This document shows positions 47,557 to 58,136 of a stretch of DNA of 64,000 bases, one piece after another; position 1 is the stretch's first letter, and every line of letters begins with the position of its first letter. The DNA is from Sinohyriopsis cumingii (taxonomy: Eukaryota; Mollusca; Bivalvia; Unionida; Unionidae). The notes under the pieces are model-generated. The model saw only the letters and a list, made by a program, of their open reading frames with translations. It was not told where the DNA came from and ran no database searches. The DNA lies in NCBI GenBank assembly GCA_028554795.2, contig CM068828.1:21445936-21509935 (forward strand), read 5' to 3'. Both the position numbers and the translations under genes were made by a program.

Positions 47557-47868
47557 AAAACTATGAGTCATCACCATGATCGTCATCTTCGTCGACGTTA
47601 TCATCATCAGCAATATCCTTGGCAGATTAAACTACTATTGGCAGAATAGTGAGCCATCAATTCTGATGAATTTATTTGATATTAATAATCTCAGATTATT
47701 AGAAAACTATTGGAGAGCCATATCTGAAATCCCTTTCGTGAGGACTTTAATATATGCCTTGAAGATATTTTCAGATCTCTTTATCTACATGCAGTTTGTA
47801 TACCAATACGTTCATTTACAGTTTATATCATTCTATGAAGTGCATGTAATCCGTTTGCCTATTTTTAG

Positions 47869-48026
47869 AATTGAAAGTGCAAGCATTCCCTGCTGCTATC
47901 CACCACAAACGTTTCTAATGAACGATGTTAATTGTACTGGTTTGGAGACATCCATTGAACAGTGCTCATTTCCAGGATGGCATCGTCACAACTGTAGGGA
48001 TAATGAAGTTGCCGCTGTAAGATGTG
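47869..48026 (+). CDS. SRCR domain, second-half exon (B3)
   Basis: Bounded by cctatttttag and gtgagc, phase 2 in and phase 1 out. It encodes FLMNDVNCTGLETSIEQC, then FPGWHRHNC and AAVRCG, the C-terminal half of an SRCR domain. Before this it has an unusual adjacent cysteine pair (SIPCCYPPQ), giving six cysteines instead of four, so an extra disulphide within the loop is possible. It pairs with A3 (39828). Its phase 1 exit would suit the next linker or the 51-bp-repeat exon at 62.3 kb. Confidence 0.9.
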
Positions 48027-48213
48027 GTGAGCAATTTACTGATTAAATCTGAATCAGAGTAAATTTATACATTTTCAAGATTTGTGCACAGATATTTCCA
48101 TACAAAATATGCTTTTACGAAGCCGGAAATGCATTTATTTATTCACACTTTGCCTTTTGTCATAGTTACATGATAGCATTGCATGTCCTCTGGCCCATTA
48201 TTATTATTATTAC

Positions 48214-48216
<3 letters not shown>

Positions 48217-48310
<94 letters not shown>
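48217..48310 (+). repeat. TA microsatellite
   Basis: Uninterrupted run of about 46 ta dinucleotides. The apparent Ile/Tyr open frame over it is an artefact. Confidence 0.97.
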
Positions 48311-48312
<2 letters not shown>

Positions 48313-48353
48313 CTATTGATATTTAGTTTTATTTCAAACATCATCGTATAACG

Positions 48354-48618
48354 TTGTTTTACGAGGCTCCGAGTGGCCGAGTGGTCTAAATCGCTCTCCA
48401 TTACGGATCACTGCCATCTCACCTCTGTCTGCGTGGGTTCAAATCTCGGATTAGGCTAATGTGGGTATGTGAGAAAGCTTGCCAGTAGCTTCTCGTGGAT
48501 CGGTGGTTCTTTCCGGGGTTTTCCTGGGTTCCGCCCCCACCATTAATACTGGCCGCCATGTATAGCATATCGTGTGCTGAAAAATGGCGTTAAACCCTCT
48601 AACAACAACAACGTTTTA
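48354..48618 (+). mobile_element. tRNA-derived SINE, family 1, copy 2
   Basis: Plus-strand copy. The head has gagtggccgagtggtctaaa (A-box region of a tRNA-Ser/Leu-like sequence) and gtgggttcaaatctcgg (B box). The body has ggttttcctgggtt, ccaccattaatactggccg and ctgaaaaatggcgttaaac, ending in an (AAC)n tail. A gttttac on both sides (about 48354-48362 and 48612-48618) may be a short target duplication. Gene-like tRNA features are those of a SINE head, not a functional tRNA. Confidence 0.85.
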
Positions 48619-50095
48619 CATACCAGACAACATTTTCCTAATCAGGAAATTCACGTACAATTTGCACAATATTTTGTTAATTCTGACCACAAACACTTTG
48701 AACTATCCAATGCAGCCAGTAAAACCCAACCTCCAGTTATTGGCAACCACATTGTCCGGTCTTAGTCGATGCCAATAATATTTAATGTCAGACTTTAATC
48801 GGTCTGTTTTCATTTACCGTTAATTATCAATGTCGAATTTTAAAGAGCAATTTTTAGAACTGTTTAATGGCCTGTATGTGAATACATATTTTTTTTCTGG
48901 CAAAGTTAAAGGTCATCATTAGACATGTGTTAAATGTCAGGACAGCACTTGAACATTGAACTGACATACATGTCAAGGATAGGATTTTATACTTCTTAGA
49001 TTACGAATATGAAGTTTGAATATGAATTTGTCGTCTTTGCATTCCTATAAATGTTATTGACTATCTTATATTAACTTGGGCTTTCTTACGAGAACACAGG
49101 CAACCTATTAGCTATTCTTTAAAATTTTGTTCGATGACATAATACTCTCGCGTGATTCAGTAATTCTATATCTGCTCAAGCATTCTAGTTTTACTTTTTA
49201 ATGTTTTCATATTACCTCATTGTGATGTGAGTAGTGATGGGTATACTTTAGCGACCATGGAAATCCCACTCAAAATTGTCGTGGAAACGTTTGGCGACAA
49301 GGGGAATTTAACAGGGCGAAAGTTAACATGGGTGGGACTAGAGATCGACAAAAATATTGGGACAGTATTGCGACAAGGGTATTGGCCTGTTTAGTGACAA
49401 TTGGAATTGACGTCATGGTACTGGCACTGGCAACAATGTTGCAAGGGCCTGACCTCAATAGGACCAAACAGCGGGACAAAAGCTTGAAAGCTTGGCGGTA
49501 CTTGACAAAGAACTGGATAGACATAGACATAAACATAGACAAAGAAAGATACAAATATATATGGCAAAGAGAATAAATATATCTTTTCGAGGCAAGGGAG
49601 TGGCCCTGAAAAGTGCCGTTGGGTTTCTTCTTCTTCTTCTTCTTCTTCTTCTAATTTGTTCTTTTCTCCACAATCTTCTTAGTTTTGTTATTGCTGTTGT
49701 CTTTTGTTATTTTTTCCTCCTGTTTTTCCTTCTATTCTTAATTCTTCCTTTCAATTTCTTCTTCGATTTTATTTTATTATTCTTTCCCCTCATCCTCTTT
49801 TTGTCCTCTTCATCTTCCTTCTCCTCCTTTTCTTCTTTTATCATCACCCTCAACATTTCCTCACCTTTCCTCAAGTTGTTGATCGCCATCTTAAATCGAT
49901 AGGGACTGTAATAATAATCACCGTCCAGTTTTGTTAACACTTTCTCAATCATTCCCAAATTTTCTAGAACGTCTTGTAACTTCAGTATCTTTTCAATGTG
50001 GCTAGTTGCCATTTTGGCTTATTCAATTTTGAATTGCGCGAATGACTAATGCACGACTTTCTATATGTTAAGCACGGGCTTGAACGAAAACATCC
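48619..50095. other. No gene recognised; CTT-rich tract at 49.6-49.87 kb
   Basis: AT-rich to about 49.25 kb. 49.25-49.6 kb is less AT-rich, without recognised motifs. From 49627 a (CTT)n run passes into a 230-bp pyrimidine-rich stretch; hydrophobic open frames across it are compositional artefacts. Confidence 0.6.
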
Positions 50096-50099
50096 CTTA

Positions 50100-51300
50100 C
50101 AATAACTTCACGTATTATCTACTATCAGCACACGAGAAGGAGAAAGAAACCACAATATATACTATCCACACAAAGTATCCGAAAGCATACAAACCACAAA
50201 ATATACTATACACACACGGGAAGGGAAGAAAACAATATCTAATATCCACACAAACGTACGCGAAGGCATACAAACCCCAAATCTGCTATCCACTTAACGT
50301 ACACGCAGGCATACAAACCCCAAATCCACAAACGGGATGGAGAAAAAAAACACAATATCTACTATTCACACGAACGTGCGCGAATGCAAACAAACCCAAA
50401 ATCTACTATCCACACAGAAGGAAAGGGGGGAAAAGACCAAAATAACTACCATCCACACAAACGTACTCGAACTTATACAAACATACACTCTACTATCCAC
50501 TCACGGGAAGAGAAAAAAAAAACAAATCTAATATCCACACACGTGAAGGAGAAAATACATACCCCAAATCTACTATCCGCACAACGTACGCTCACGCATA
50601 CAAACGCAAAATCTAATATCCACACACAGTAAGAGGAAAAAAATCAAAATACACTATCCACACACGGGAAGATGAAAAGACAAACCCAAATCTACTATCC
50701 ACACACCGGAATGAGCAAACGCAAAGCCCAAATCTACTATCCACACAGCGTACGTGCACGTATACATATCCCAAATCTACTATCCACACACGGGAAGATG
50801 AAAGAAAAACGAATCTCAAATCTACTATCCACACACGGGCAGGAGAAAAAAACAAACCCCAAATATATTATCCACACATGGGAAGAGAAACAAAACAAAC
50901 CCCAAATCTACTATCCACAAACGGGAAGGATAAAAAACAAACCCCAAATATACTATCAACACAGAAGGGAGGGAAAACAAACTCCATCTATACTATCTGC
51001 ACAGTGAAGAGAAAGAAAAAATCCCATATCTACTATCCACACAGAAGGCAGAAGAAACAACAATCCAATATACACTATCAACACAGAGGGAAGAAGAAAA
51101 ACACAATATGCTAACCACACAGAGGGATGGAAAAAAACATTATATTATTATATTATTATAATAGCATTAACACAGAGTGAAGAAATAACCCATTATAGAC
51201 TATCAACGCAGAGTGAGAAAAATAACCCGTTATATACTATCAACACAGAGTGAAGAAAATAAACCCATTATGTAATATCAACACAGAGTGAAGAAAAAAA
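50100..51300 (+). repeat. 42-bp minisatellite with two unit classes, about 28 copies
   Basis: Head-to-tail units of about 38-45 bp share the core aaatctactatccacaca. After the core, one class reads cgggaagagaaaa then aacaaacccc; the other reads aacgtacgcgaaggcata then caaacccc. The second class is commonest in the left half (50.16-50.48 kb) and scattered further right, last near 50.74 kb; from 51.1 kb a third, shorter form (atcaacacagagtgaagaa) closes the array. Open frames through it follow from the low frequency of stops in the unit and are not taken as genes. Confidence 0.88.
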
Positions 51301-51603
51301 GTTTTGAAAGCAACTAGGCCATCACCTACAGTGACCAACACTACCAACTGCCCCACACACATCCTAGACACACACTCCAAAACAAATTTAGCCCGTTATT
51401 CTATGGCGTCAGTGTGTGATTTTCGAAACAATCAACACACAAAATGATGGATGAATAGACTGACTATATTTTATCCGCTTGCATGCCTAAAGTGCGTACG
51501 TGAAGGAAACTATCCCTTCCATTTCAATTCTACCTAAAAAAAATGACTATGATTTCCATTTTCGCTAACGTATCCCCTATCACTACTGATTTTTTAGCTC
51601 AAA

Positions 51604-51869
51604 CATTGCAAGTGTTGTTGTTGTGGGGTTTAACGCCATTTTTCAGCACATGATAGGCTATGCATGGCAGACAGTATTAATGGTGGAGGAAAAACCCGGT
51701 TAAACCCCGGGAAGAACCATCGACCCACGATAACTACTAGTAAGCTTTCTCACTTACCCACATTGGCCGAATCCTAGACTCGAACCCACGCAGACAGATG
51801 TGAGATGGCAGTGACTGTAACTGAGAACGCTTTAGGCCACTCGGCCACTCGAGGCCCCCATTACAAGTG
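51604..51869 (-). mobile_element. tRNA-derived SINE, family 1, copy 3
   Basis: Minus-strand copy flanked by target duplications cattgcaagtg (51604-51614) and cattacaagtg (51859-51869), one mismatch. The head at the high end contains gagtggccgagtggcc and gtgggttcgagtctagg on the minus strand; the tail at the low end is (CAA)n. It is close in sequence to the copy at 48.36 kb. Confidence 0.92.
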
Positions 51870-54645
51870 CAACAGAGCGGTTGTTATACCTAAACGGATT
51901 AGGAACAGTTTGTTATTGATAGTTATGGAATTTTAACTTATTAGTGGACCATTGCACATATTATCGGTACTAATACTTATTTCGTTCTATCACATTTGTC
52001 TTTGAAAATACGGTGTTAATATAGGATATTTTCATTAGCATTATTTTCCTATTCGGTGATACCTCGCGATATTTTTTGTCGCATCATTTTATGTCATTAA
52101 CATAATGATAAACGGAAAGAATAAAGTATTGAACGAGTATTAAAAGGGACAAAGTTCAGTGTTGCAGGAAATAAGACTTTGCAAACATTCAGTGCATTAT
52201 GACTACTTTAAGCAAAATTAGTTCAACATATATTATATTCAGAATTATATAGTGGAATATATTTGATATTTATAATCTCGTGAAACATGGAAACCAATAC
52301 GTAAAGTGAATGTAAAAATATGTTCCAACTGAGGAAGGTTTCAACGCAAACAATCATATCAAATATGACTCAATTTAACAAAAATTGTAATGTGTTGATG
52401 TTTCGCTTCCTCTTGACGTTATGTTCATTTCCGGAAAGGTATATATGTTATTCCTTATGTAGCTGTTGAATAAATATTATATTCTTCACCGTTTTGTTTA
52501 TTCAAAACCACTTTGAATACTATATACTCCAAAATACCTAAACATTATGACAATTACAAAACTAACATTTATATTTTACTGAAATGACCAAAACAGCGAG
52601 TAAAGTTAAACAAATGTATGAACTTATGTTCTATAAAAAAATAGTAATGGATGAAGCTATTAGATGGGTTATTAAGCTTGTAATTTGCATTCTAGTGGCT
52701 CAGGTTACAAGTGGAATTGGACTTATATTATTGATACCTTATCAGATTATTTTTCTCTACCAATACGGGCTTACATTCCATAAAAGGACATTAACAAGAT
52801 AATTATTGATAATAGTTTCTAGTTTCATTGACAGGCATACGTTCTGCGATGTAAAACTATATATCTCTATATAGAAAGTGTTCATATGGAACATGTTTGT
52901 TCCTTTAACAGGTTATAGTAGGCAACATTTTTGCGCGATCAACGTAAATGTTAAATGAAGGCAACAAAGCTATCATTGCAACTATTAATTAACACTTTAA
53001 TCGCTAAGAAAGAGACAAAACTCCCTGAAGTTTTAAACAGTTATCCTATGACTGAACTTATGTTTCCTGACCCAGTTTTATGGGCTAATACAAGTAAATC
53101 GTTTTCTTAATTTTCACTGTTTAACATTGATAGTTATCTAATTTACCTTCGTTTTGAGTTGTTTCCCCTTCCTGTATTCATCCTGTTGATAGACTTTGCA
53201 ACTGTGCTTTCTATCATAGCAATTTCAATATCACATTAAGGCCATAAGAGTTGGGAAATCAGTATCACAACATAGGAATTCTGATAACATTGTGAACTGG
53301 GTATGCAAAATAGTATTATTATAATATTAAAATTATACGGACTTTGAAAATTTCTGCGAATAAATAATCTGCCAAATACATGAAATCTTGTTTAGCACTA
53401 CAGGTGATTAATTATCTAATCGAAGAGCCACAAGTATGCGTACAGAAACCTTCCTGGCGGGTAACTATCTTCCCTTTAAGTATCAAGAAGAGTTGCCGAC
53501 GTAGATAAACTTGTCACCTATCTATGAATAGCATTATGTTCTTCACATATCTTTTAAGTTATTTATCAGATTACTATAGCTCTAGCTTTATAAATTAATA
53601 ACACTTAAATACCTTAGTGTGAAGCATCAGGATGACGAAGGAGCCCCCGGAGACAAAGATTTTTATGTTCTTCGCCATGGGGTTTGTTACGAGTATGTAG
53701 TTCCCACTGGAACTTAGTTGACAGCCGTTACAAATGCTTGTCCACACGAAGTTGGAACCGGTTTAAGACTCCACCAGCAACTGTAAAATCAGCTGCCTTC
53801 TTATAAGTAGCCTTATTAATTCTTTTGAGCACAACGGGGCTGGTGTCCTATTTTGCACAAATCACGTTTCATTAAACGTTGCCAGGATGTCATTTTTAAA
53901 CCAGTCAATCCATTGCATTTCATCCAATTATTGATCTGTAGATATGCTCACTAAAAAGCAATTCATTGACTAAACTAGCAAACCGCCATCCTGTGCCTAA
54001 CAATTAAGAATTATGTAATAGACCTGTTAGCAATACAGCTCTGGTAAATATCTAAACATTATATTTGCTAAAGTGCCAAAACGCGCACGCAAAACAGCTA
54101 CCTTGCACTTTATCTTCTGGGATAAATGTAAATATACAGTCTGAATTACTTTTTTAACCTTAGCTTTCGTTTCTCCTTAATACTACCAATGGGGGCTCCG
54201 TTCGAACTTGCAATTGTATCCATAGTTTAAATATCTTTCCGCTGTATCAAATCAATATGCGCTGAATTCTGAGATACAGCAACCCACGCAATAAGCCGTA
54301 AGAGAAATCGACAAATTCAGTCCATAAGGGTGTATGTGAATTAAACAATAGAGAAGTGACATCTGATTGACAGGTCAGCGCAGTCCGATGACCGCTTTTA
54401 TTTTAATGTTAATGAAGCAATTTTACATGTTATTGTTTAAAGTTGCCGTCTTGTATCCATTAGCTAAAATTTACCACAGTGACTGGGTTTGCCATGTATG
54501 CATCAAATGCAGCACGTCGGAAGAAAAGTGATATAGCGGCACTGGAAGTCAAGGACCTTCTGCTTCAGGCATGAAGTCCATTTCAGCAAGGGCGATAAGG
54601 CATGAGGCAATAACGCTGATGTATATGCCATGAGAGTGATATTTT
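51870..54645. other. No gene recognised
   Basis: AT-rich. A 72-codon open frame at 52584-52802 (+) has a hydrophobic middle (WVIKLVICILVAQVTSGIGL) but no supporting context. GC content rises from about 53.6 kb, perhaps the edge of the following element-derived block. Confidence 0.45.
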
Positions 54646-54798
54646 TCATGGTCGTAGATTTATCGGCTTCGCCAAGGATATGCTTGTATCTTCTTTGGAT
54701 AAAGCGTTGTCGTGGAGCGCTTTACATAAGTCATCAACGATCTTATCAAGCGTGGCTTCGTCCAAAACGCGCATTTCATCATTCTTGTTGGCGCTCAT
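54646..54798 (-). pseudogene. Short open frame in Polinton-like block (2)
   Basis: An ATG-started frame of 50 codons, MSANKNDEMRVLDEATLDKI followed by an acidic/helical stretch with DDLCKALHDNAL, ends at TGA. It begins 33 bp after the stop of the preceding frame on the same strand. This tight order and the nearby DNA polymerase pseudogene suggest it belonged to a Polinton-like element. Product not recognised. Confidence 0.4.
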
Positions 54799-54831
54799 TG
54801 TGAGGCCAGGGCAAATAAAATTACCTGCGAT

Positions 54832-55044
54832 TTAAACGGGACCATAGCTTATCATATTTACGTCAAAGACAATCTCAACGGGTGGCACTGGTGATGGACA
54901 GAATCTTTTTCCAATGCCATCCAGCATATTTACAGCGTGCCGTTCAGTCGTAGCCTGCAGGGCATTTTCAAGGTGAGAGACTTTGTTTATTTTCAGGTGG
55001 AAATTGTCGATGTCATAGAGCTTCGAGTATAGACATGATATTTC
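54832..55044 (-). pseudogene. Short open frame in Polinton-like block (1)
   Basis: About 70 codons without an ATG: SKLYDIDNFHLKINKVSHLE, then ATTERHAVNMLDGIGKRF and EIVFDVNMISYGPV before TAA. The composition is protein-like. An upstream stop (TAG at about 55047) interrupts what appears to be continuing sense (YESDFHITLLV). Product not recognised. Confidence 0.4.
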
Positions 55045-55075
55045 CTATACAAGAAGCGTGATATGAAAATCTGAT

Positions 55076-55198
55076 TCATATGGATGAGTGAGAGTTAGCT
55101 CCCTTGCAGAAACGCATCTCTAGCGTGTCGTCGTAGTATATTGGTAAGAAGGCGACAAAGTCAAAGAAAATATAATTTTCTTTAGTATCATTAGACCA
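55076..55198 (-). pseudogene. Coding-like fragment upstream of 55044
   Basis: Forty codons reading SNDTKENYIFFDFVAFLPIY and later DDTLEMRFCKGANSHSS before TGA; the sense seems to carry on in another frame into the next fragment. Product not recognised. Confidence 0.3.
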
Positions 55199-56104
55199 TG
55201 AAATGGCGCACTTTTAAATTGGCACGCCAATACTCTCTCGATTCACTGGGATATATATACTGCTCTAACTGCTGGCATGTTTTCCTACGGTTTATATTTT
55301 AAATTATTTTGTAATATAACCTTTCTTTTCTTTATGATAAAGCGGGCAATATATGATGATTCATGCCCCATATGAAAGGTTATTTCTGTGGCCGTATCGC
55401 TAACTATTACGTCGACATTATTGTAATAGGGCAGTGTTTCTGGCTTTTGTTCCTACAGCGAGATCGCAATTACTCCTAATTTTCAGGATGTCCGTCTACT
55501 TTGCATCCTCATTTCATCGCTATTTAAATTGGTACTTGCTAATACAAAATTAGTGCAGATACTATTCCACAAGTAGTTTTTCAATGTGCAGTGCTTATTT
55601 TGCGGGTTGTACCAATACTCCGTCGTCGATTTCATCTAAGTATAAGCATATGGCACCAATGATTTGTGTTAGTTATCCGGTTGCTGCCGTATGAATCGCT
55701 TTTGATTAAGTTGTAACCTAGTGCTCAAGTTGCAAATACCAAACATGTTTAGAGTGATTTCTGTATATTTATGTTTAGACTTTGGTACTCAATTGTGTCT
55801 CCCGTAGCAAACATACGCGGAAAGCGAGTTGTAAGGTTTTCAAGTAAAGCGTTGGCCAAAACGGCAAAACGGCTTTTATGTATCATTAAGACTGCATTTT
55901 AACTGATTAAATAAAAACGACACCCTCATTCCATCACCACGACTCTCTTGGAGGTTAGTGAAGTAAAAGCCGCCACACGGTATGGTGATGGCATCGTTGG
56001 CGTTGATGAATATAAAACCACTAAAGTTGTGCAAGTAATCCGTTGAATCTCAGCGATAATACCCATACACAATTACTGCCGCATCCACACCAACTGACGA
56101 GATT

Positions 56105-56452
56105 ATGTCTGCCATTAATAACAGAGCATTCAAGGGGGCACAGACCATACTAATGGCAAATAACTCGCGTTTGAGAATTTCCGCCTGTATTAACGTGTCG
56201 TGTTGTGGTTTATTTTGTGTGCGTGGTCACCTGAGCCATAACGCTAATGGCCTTAGGCCAGGTGCTAACGAGTGTAATGCATCAGTGAATCATACGCAAA
56301 AGTTAATAAGACCCATTGCAGAGGTACTGAGTGATGACATTCAGTGGTTACTAGATTGGTTAGCGGTCAAGCAGGAAGGAACAAGGAGGACTTCTATAGC
56401 AGCGAAAATATTTATGGGCCTGAGCGTGTTGCTATGCTGTAGCTTGATATGA
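56105..56452 (+). other. 115-codon open stretch, unrecognised
   Basis: Starts MSAINNRAFKGAQTILMANN and ends with a hydrophobic FMGLSVLLCCSLI just before a SINE. It contains several cysteines. It may be another remnant of the Polinton-like block. No domain identified. Confidence 0.35.
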
Positions 56453-56456
56453 TTGA

Positions 56457-56745
56457 GTGTGTGTGTGTGTGTGGGGGGGGGGGTGATCTTAACGCAGCTT
56501 TAATACTTTGAGTCGCATCGCTACGATGTCTGCAGTGTGGCAGTTTATATTGAGGTCTAGCACGGGGGCATCATGCCGTAGACATGGAGCATCCTGTCCG
56601 ACACAGCCACGTTATCATAACACAAGCCCTATCAGTCCTAGCACTAACCTCTTAATGCTGAGCAAGAAGAGAGGCAACTGTTAGTACCATTTTTTTATAA
56701 GTGTTTTGTATGACTTGGCCTGGGTTTGAACCGTAATAGAGTGAC
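56457..56745 (-). mobile_element. tRNA-derived SINE, family 2, copy 2 (head truncated)
   Basis: Related to 23.33-23.62 kb through cgctacgatgtctgcagtg, ggcagttta, cactaacctcttaatgctgag, aggcaactgttagtaccat and tatgacttggcc. The B box is degraded (gggtttgaacc) and the A-box end is missing. The tail is a gtgtgtgt tract followed by about ten g at 56457-56483, i.e. (CA)n on the element strand. Confidence 0.8.
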
Positions 56746-56845
56746 TGTGTTTCTTATGTTGTACCTTAGCCAGTACTCAGTTGAGGTGTTTCCTAACTCG
56801 CTCTAGGCTACAGCAGAATAGATCCGACAACAGCTCTAATCGCCC

Positions 56846-58136
56846 CGAGACACAATAATAACAAATGATGATATACGCGAGTTTTCCAGGTAGGCTCATT
56901 GCTGGATCTGTGACGTTACTTTCAGCTCCATGAATGAAAAAGTACGCGATCACTGTCATATCACTAGCACGTACAGAGGAGCTGCAAGGAACGCATACAA
57001 TCTACACCTGCGAATTTATCCGAACAAATAAGCGTGTTCCGGTAGTGCTTATAACCTGAATATAGTGGCCTTTTGAGTATGAAGGCAGTAATAACAAATG
57101 CAAAAATAAATGTCATCCAGTACACAATGGAAAAATACATGACGTTTAGGCTCGACCAGCCACAATACATCTATTCTTTAAAGTTATTAAATTCCTCTCT
57201 CTACAAACTTTTGAGGAACTTCGCAACAAATGGTGATGATCGTTTTACAATCACTAGTGGTTACGGTGGTGCTGTTGGTGATGGAAAGTTTACCTTGCTT
57301 AATCTCCACCAGCAACTACGTGCATGCAAACTAAGTCTGGTCCGTGTTTTTCTGCAGAAGAAACCATGGCATTTATCATGATTAATATTTTGTGCTACAG
57401 TTATGCGTGTGTAAAAGTTCTGCCCGCGCATTCTTTCACCGGAAATGCTGTCTAAATCCAGAGTGGATTTGGAACTGCTCATCATCATTGACCGCATCTC
57501 TTAGTGGAACGTGGCATCCGTATTGAGACTGGCATGCCACTGATACGCGCGCTCCAGCAAACCTAACATTGACGATTTTAATCCTGGCCAACCAACCACC
57601 TACAGTATGTATGACAGCGCCAATCATCTTTGAGAGTTGGCAATGATGCATCCAAAGTCTCCTGGAGGGTCTGAATGGGTCGATCCCACAACTGTAGATG
57701 TACAACAGAGGCATCAAATACTTCTATGAAATTGACCTGGAGTATCCTGGTGATCTTCACCACAAGCTAAACATCTATTCATTAACACAAGAAGCATTGC
57801 ACCAAGCTTTTTTCGACCCTGAGAACTAAAAGCAGTTACGTAGTGCACGTACGTACTTTGTAGTTATATTTGCAGTTATGTATGCGCATAAAACGATTCC
57901 CTTGGATGTTCAGGTTTCGTCAACGTGCGTGGATGGCTCCATATACCAACATGAACACGCGACTGGGTACAGTCGCAACTAATGAGTTTGAAAAGTACTT
58001 CTTTAAACTCATGAACAACGCTTTGTTTGGAAATGCAATGGAGAACCTCAACAACTGTACCCGTGTCGTGCTTGTCAGTGAAAGTCATGAAGACAGGTTA
58101 ATTGCTGCCAACGCCTTGAGTCACGAAAGTTATTGA
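56846..58136 (+). pseudogene. Polinton-type protein-primed DNA polymerase B pseudogene
   Basis: Blocks in order: AHCWICDVTF (about 56894), VRDHCHITSTYRGAARNAYN (about 56943) and LHLRIYPNK, the C-x2-C ... RDHCH ... YRGAAH-NLNxRI region of Polinton and adinto-like PolB; then, shifted by a frame, MEKYMTFRL and SSLYKLLRNFA (57127-57230; relatives have MEKYMSF-L-FIDS-SSLDKLV); RGIKYFYEIDLEYPGDLHHK (about 57707; relatives have GYILEVDLEYP-LHD); and MNTRLGTVATNEFEKYFFKL with [13 protein letters not shown] (57950-58055; relatives have [20 protein letters not shown]). The YxDTDS-bearing end and much of exonuclease and palm are missing. Many stops and frameshifts. It lies between SRCR exon B3 and the repeat exon. 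Confidence 0.82.

Noticed and set aside
48363-48450. A functional tRNA gene (A and B boxes at the SINE head)
   Set aside because: No cloverleaf with paired acceptor stem is seen; the boxes are followed by a SINE body and tail, and the same unit recurs with target duplications.
49492-49937. Hydrophobic Leu/Phe-rich frames resembling membrane segments
   Set aside because: They translate a CTT microsatellite and pyrimidine-rich tract; composition alone explains them.
50065-51114. Several 60-126 codon frames over the 42-bp minisatellite (for example YYPHTGKRKK patterns)
   Set aside because: Openness follows from the low frequency of stops in the repeat unit. Sense is repetitive and indels between units break it.
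52584-52802. Small membrane protein gene of 72 codons
   Set aside because: Single short frame in AT-rich intron, no conserved motif, no splice or promoter support.
57436-57763. Minus-strand frames over the polymerase fossil
   Set aside because: The plus strand carries the ordered PolB blocks on both sides, including EIDLEYPGDL; the opposite frames show no motif.
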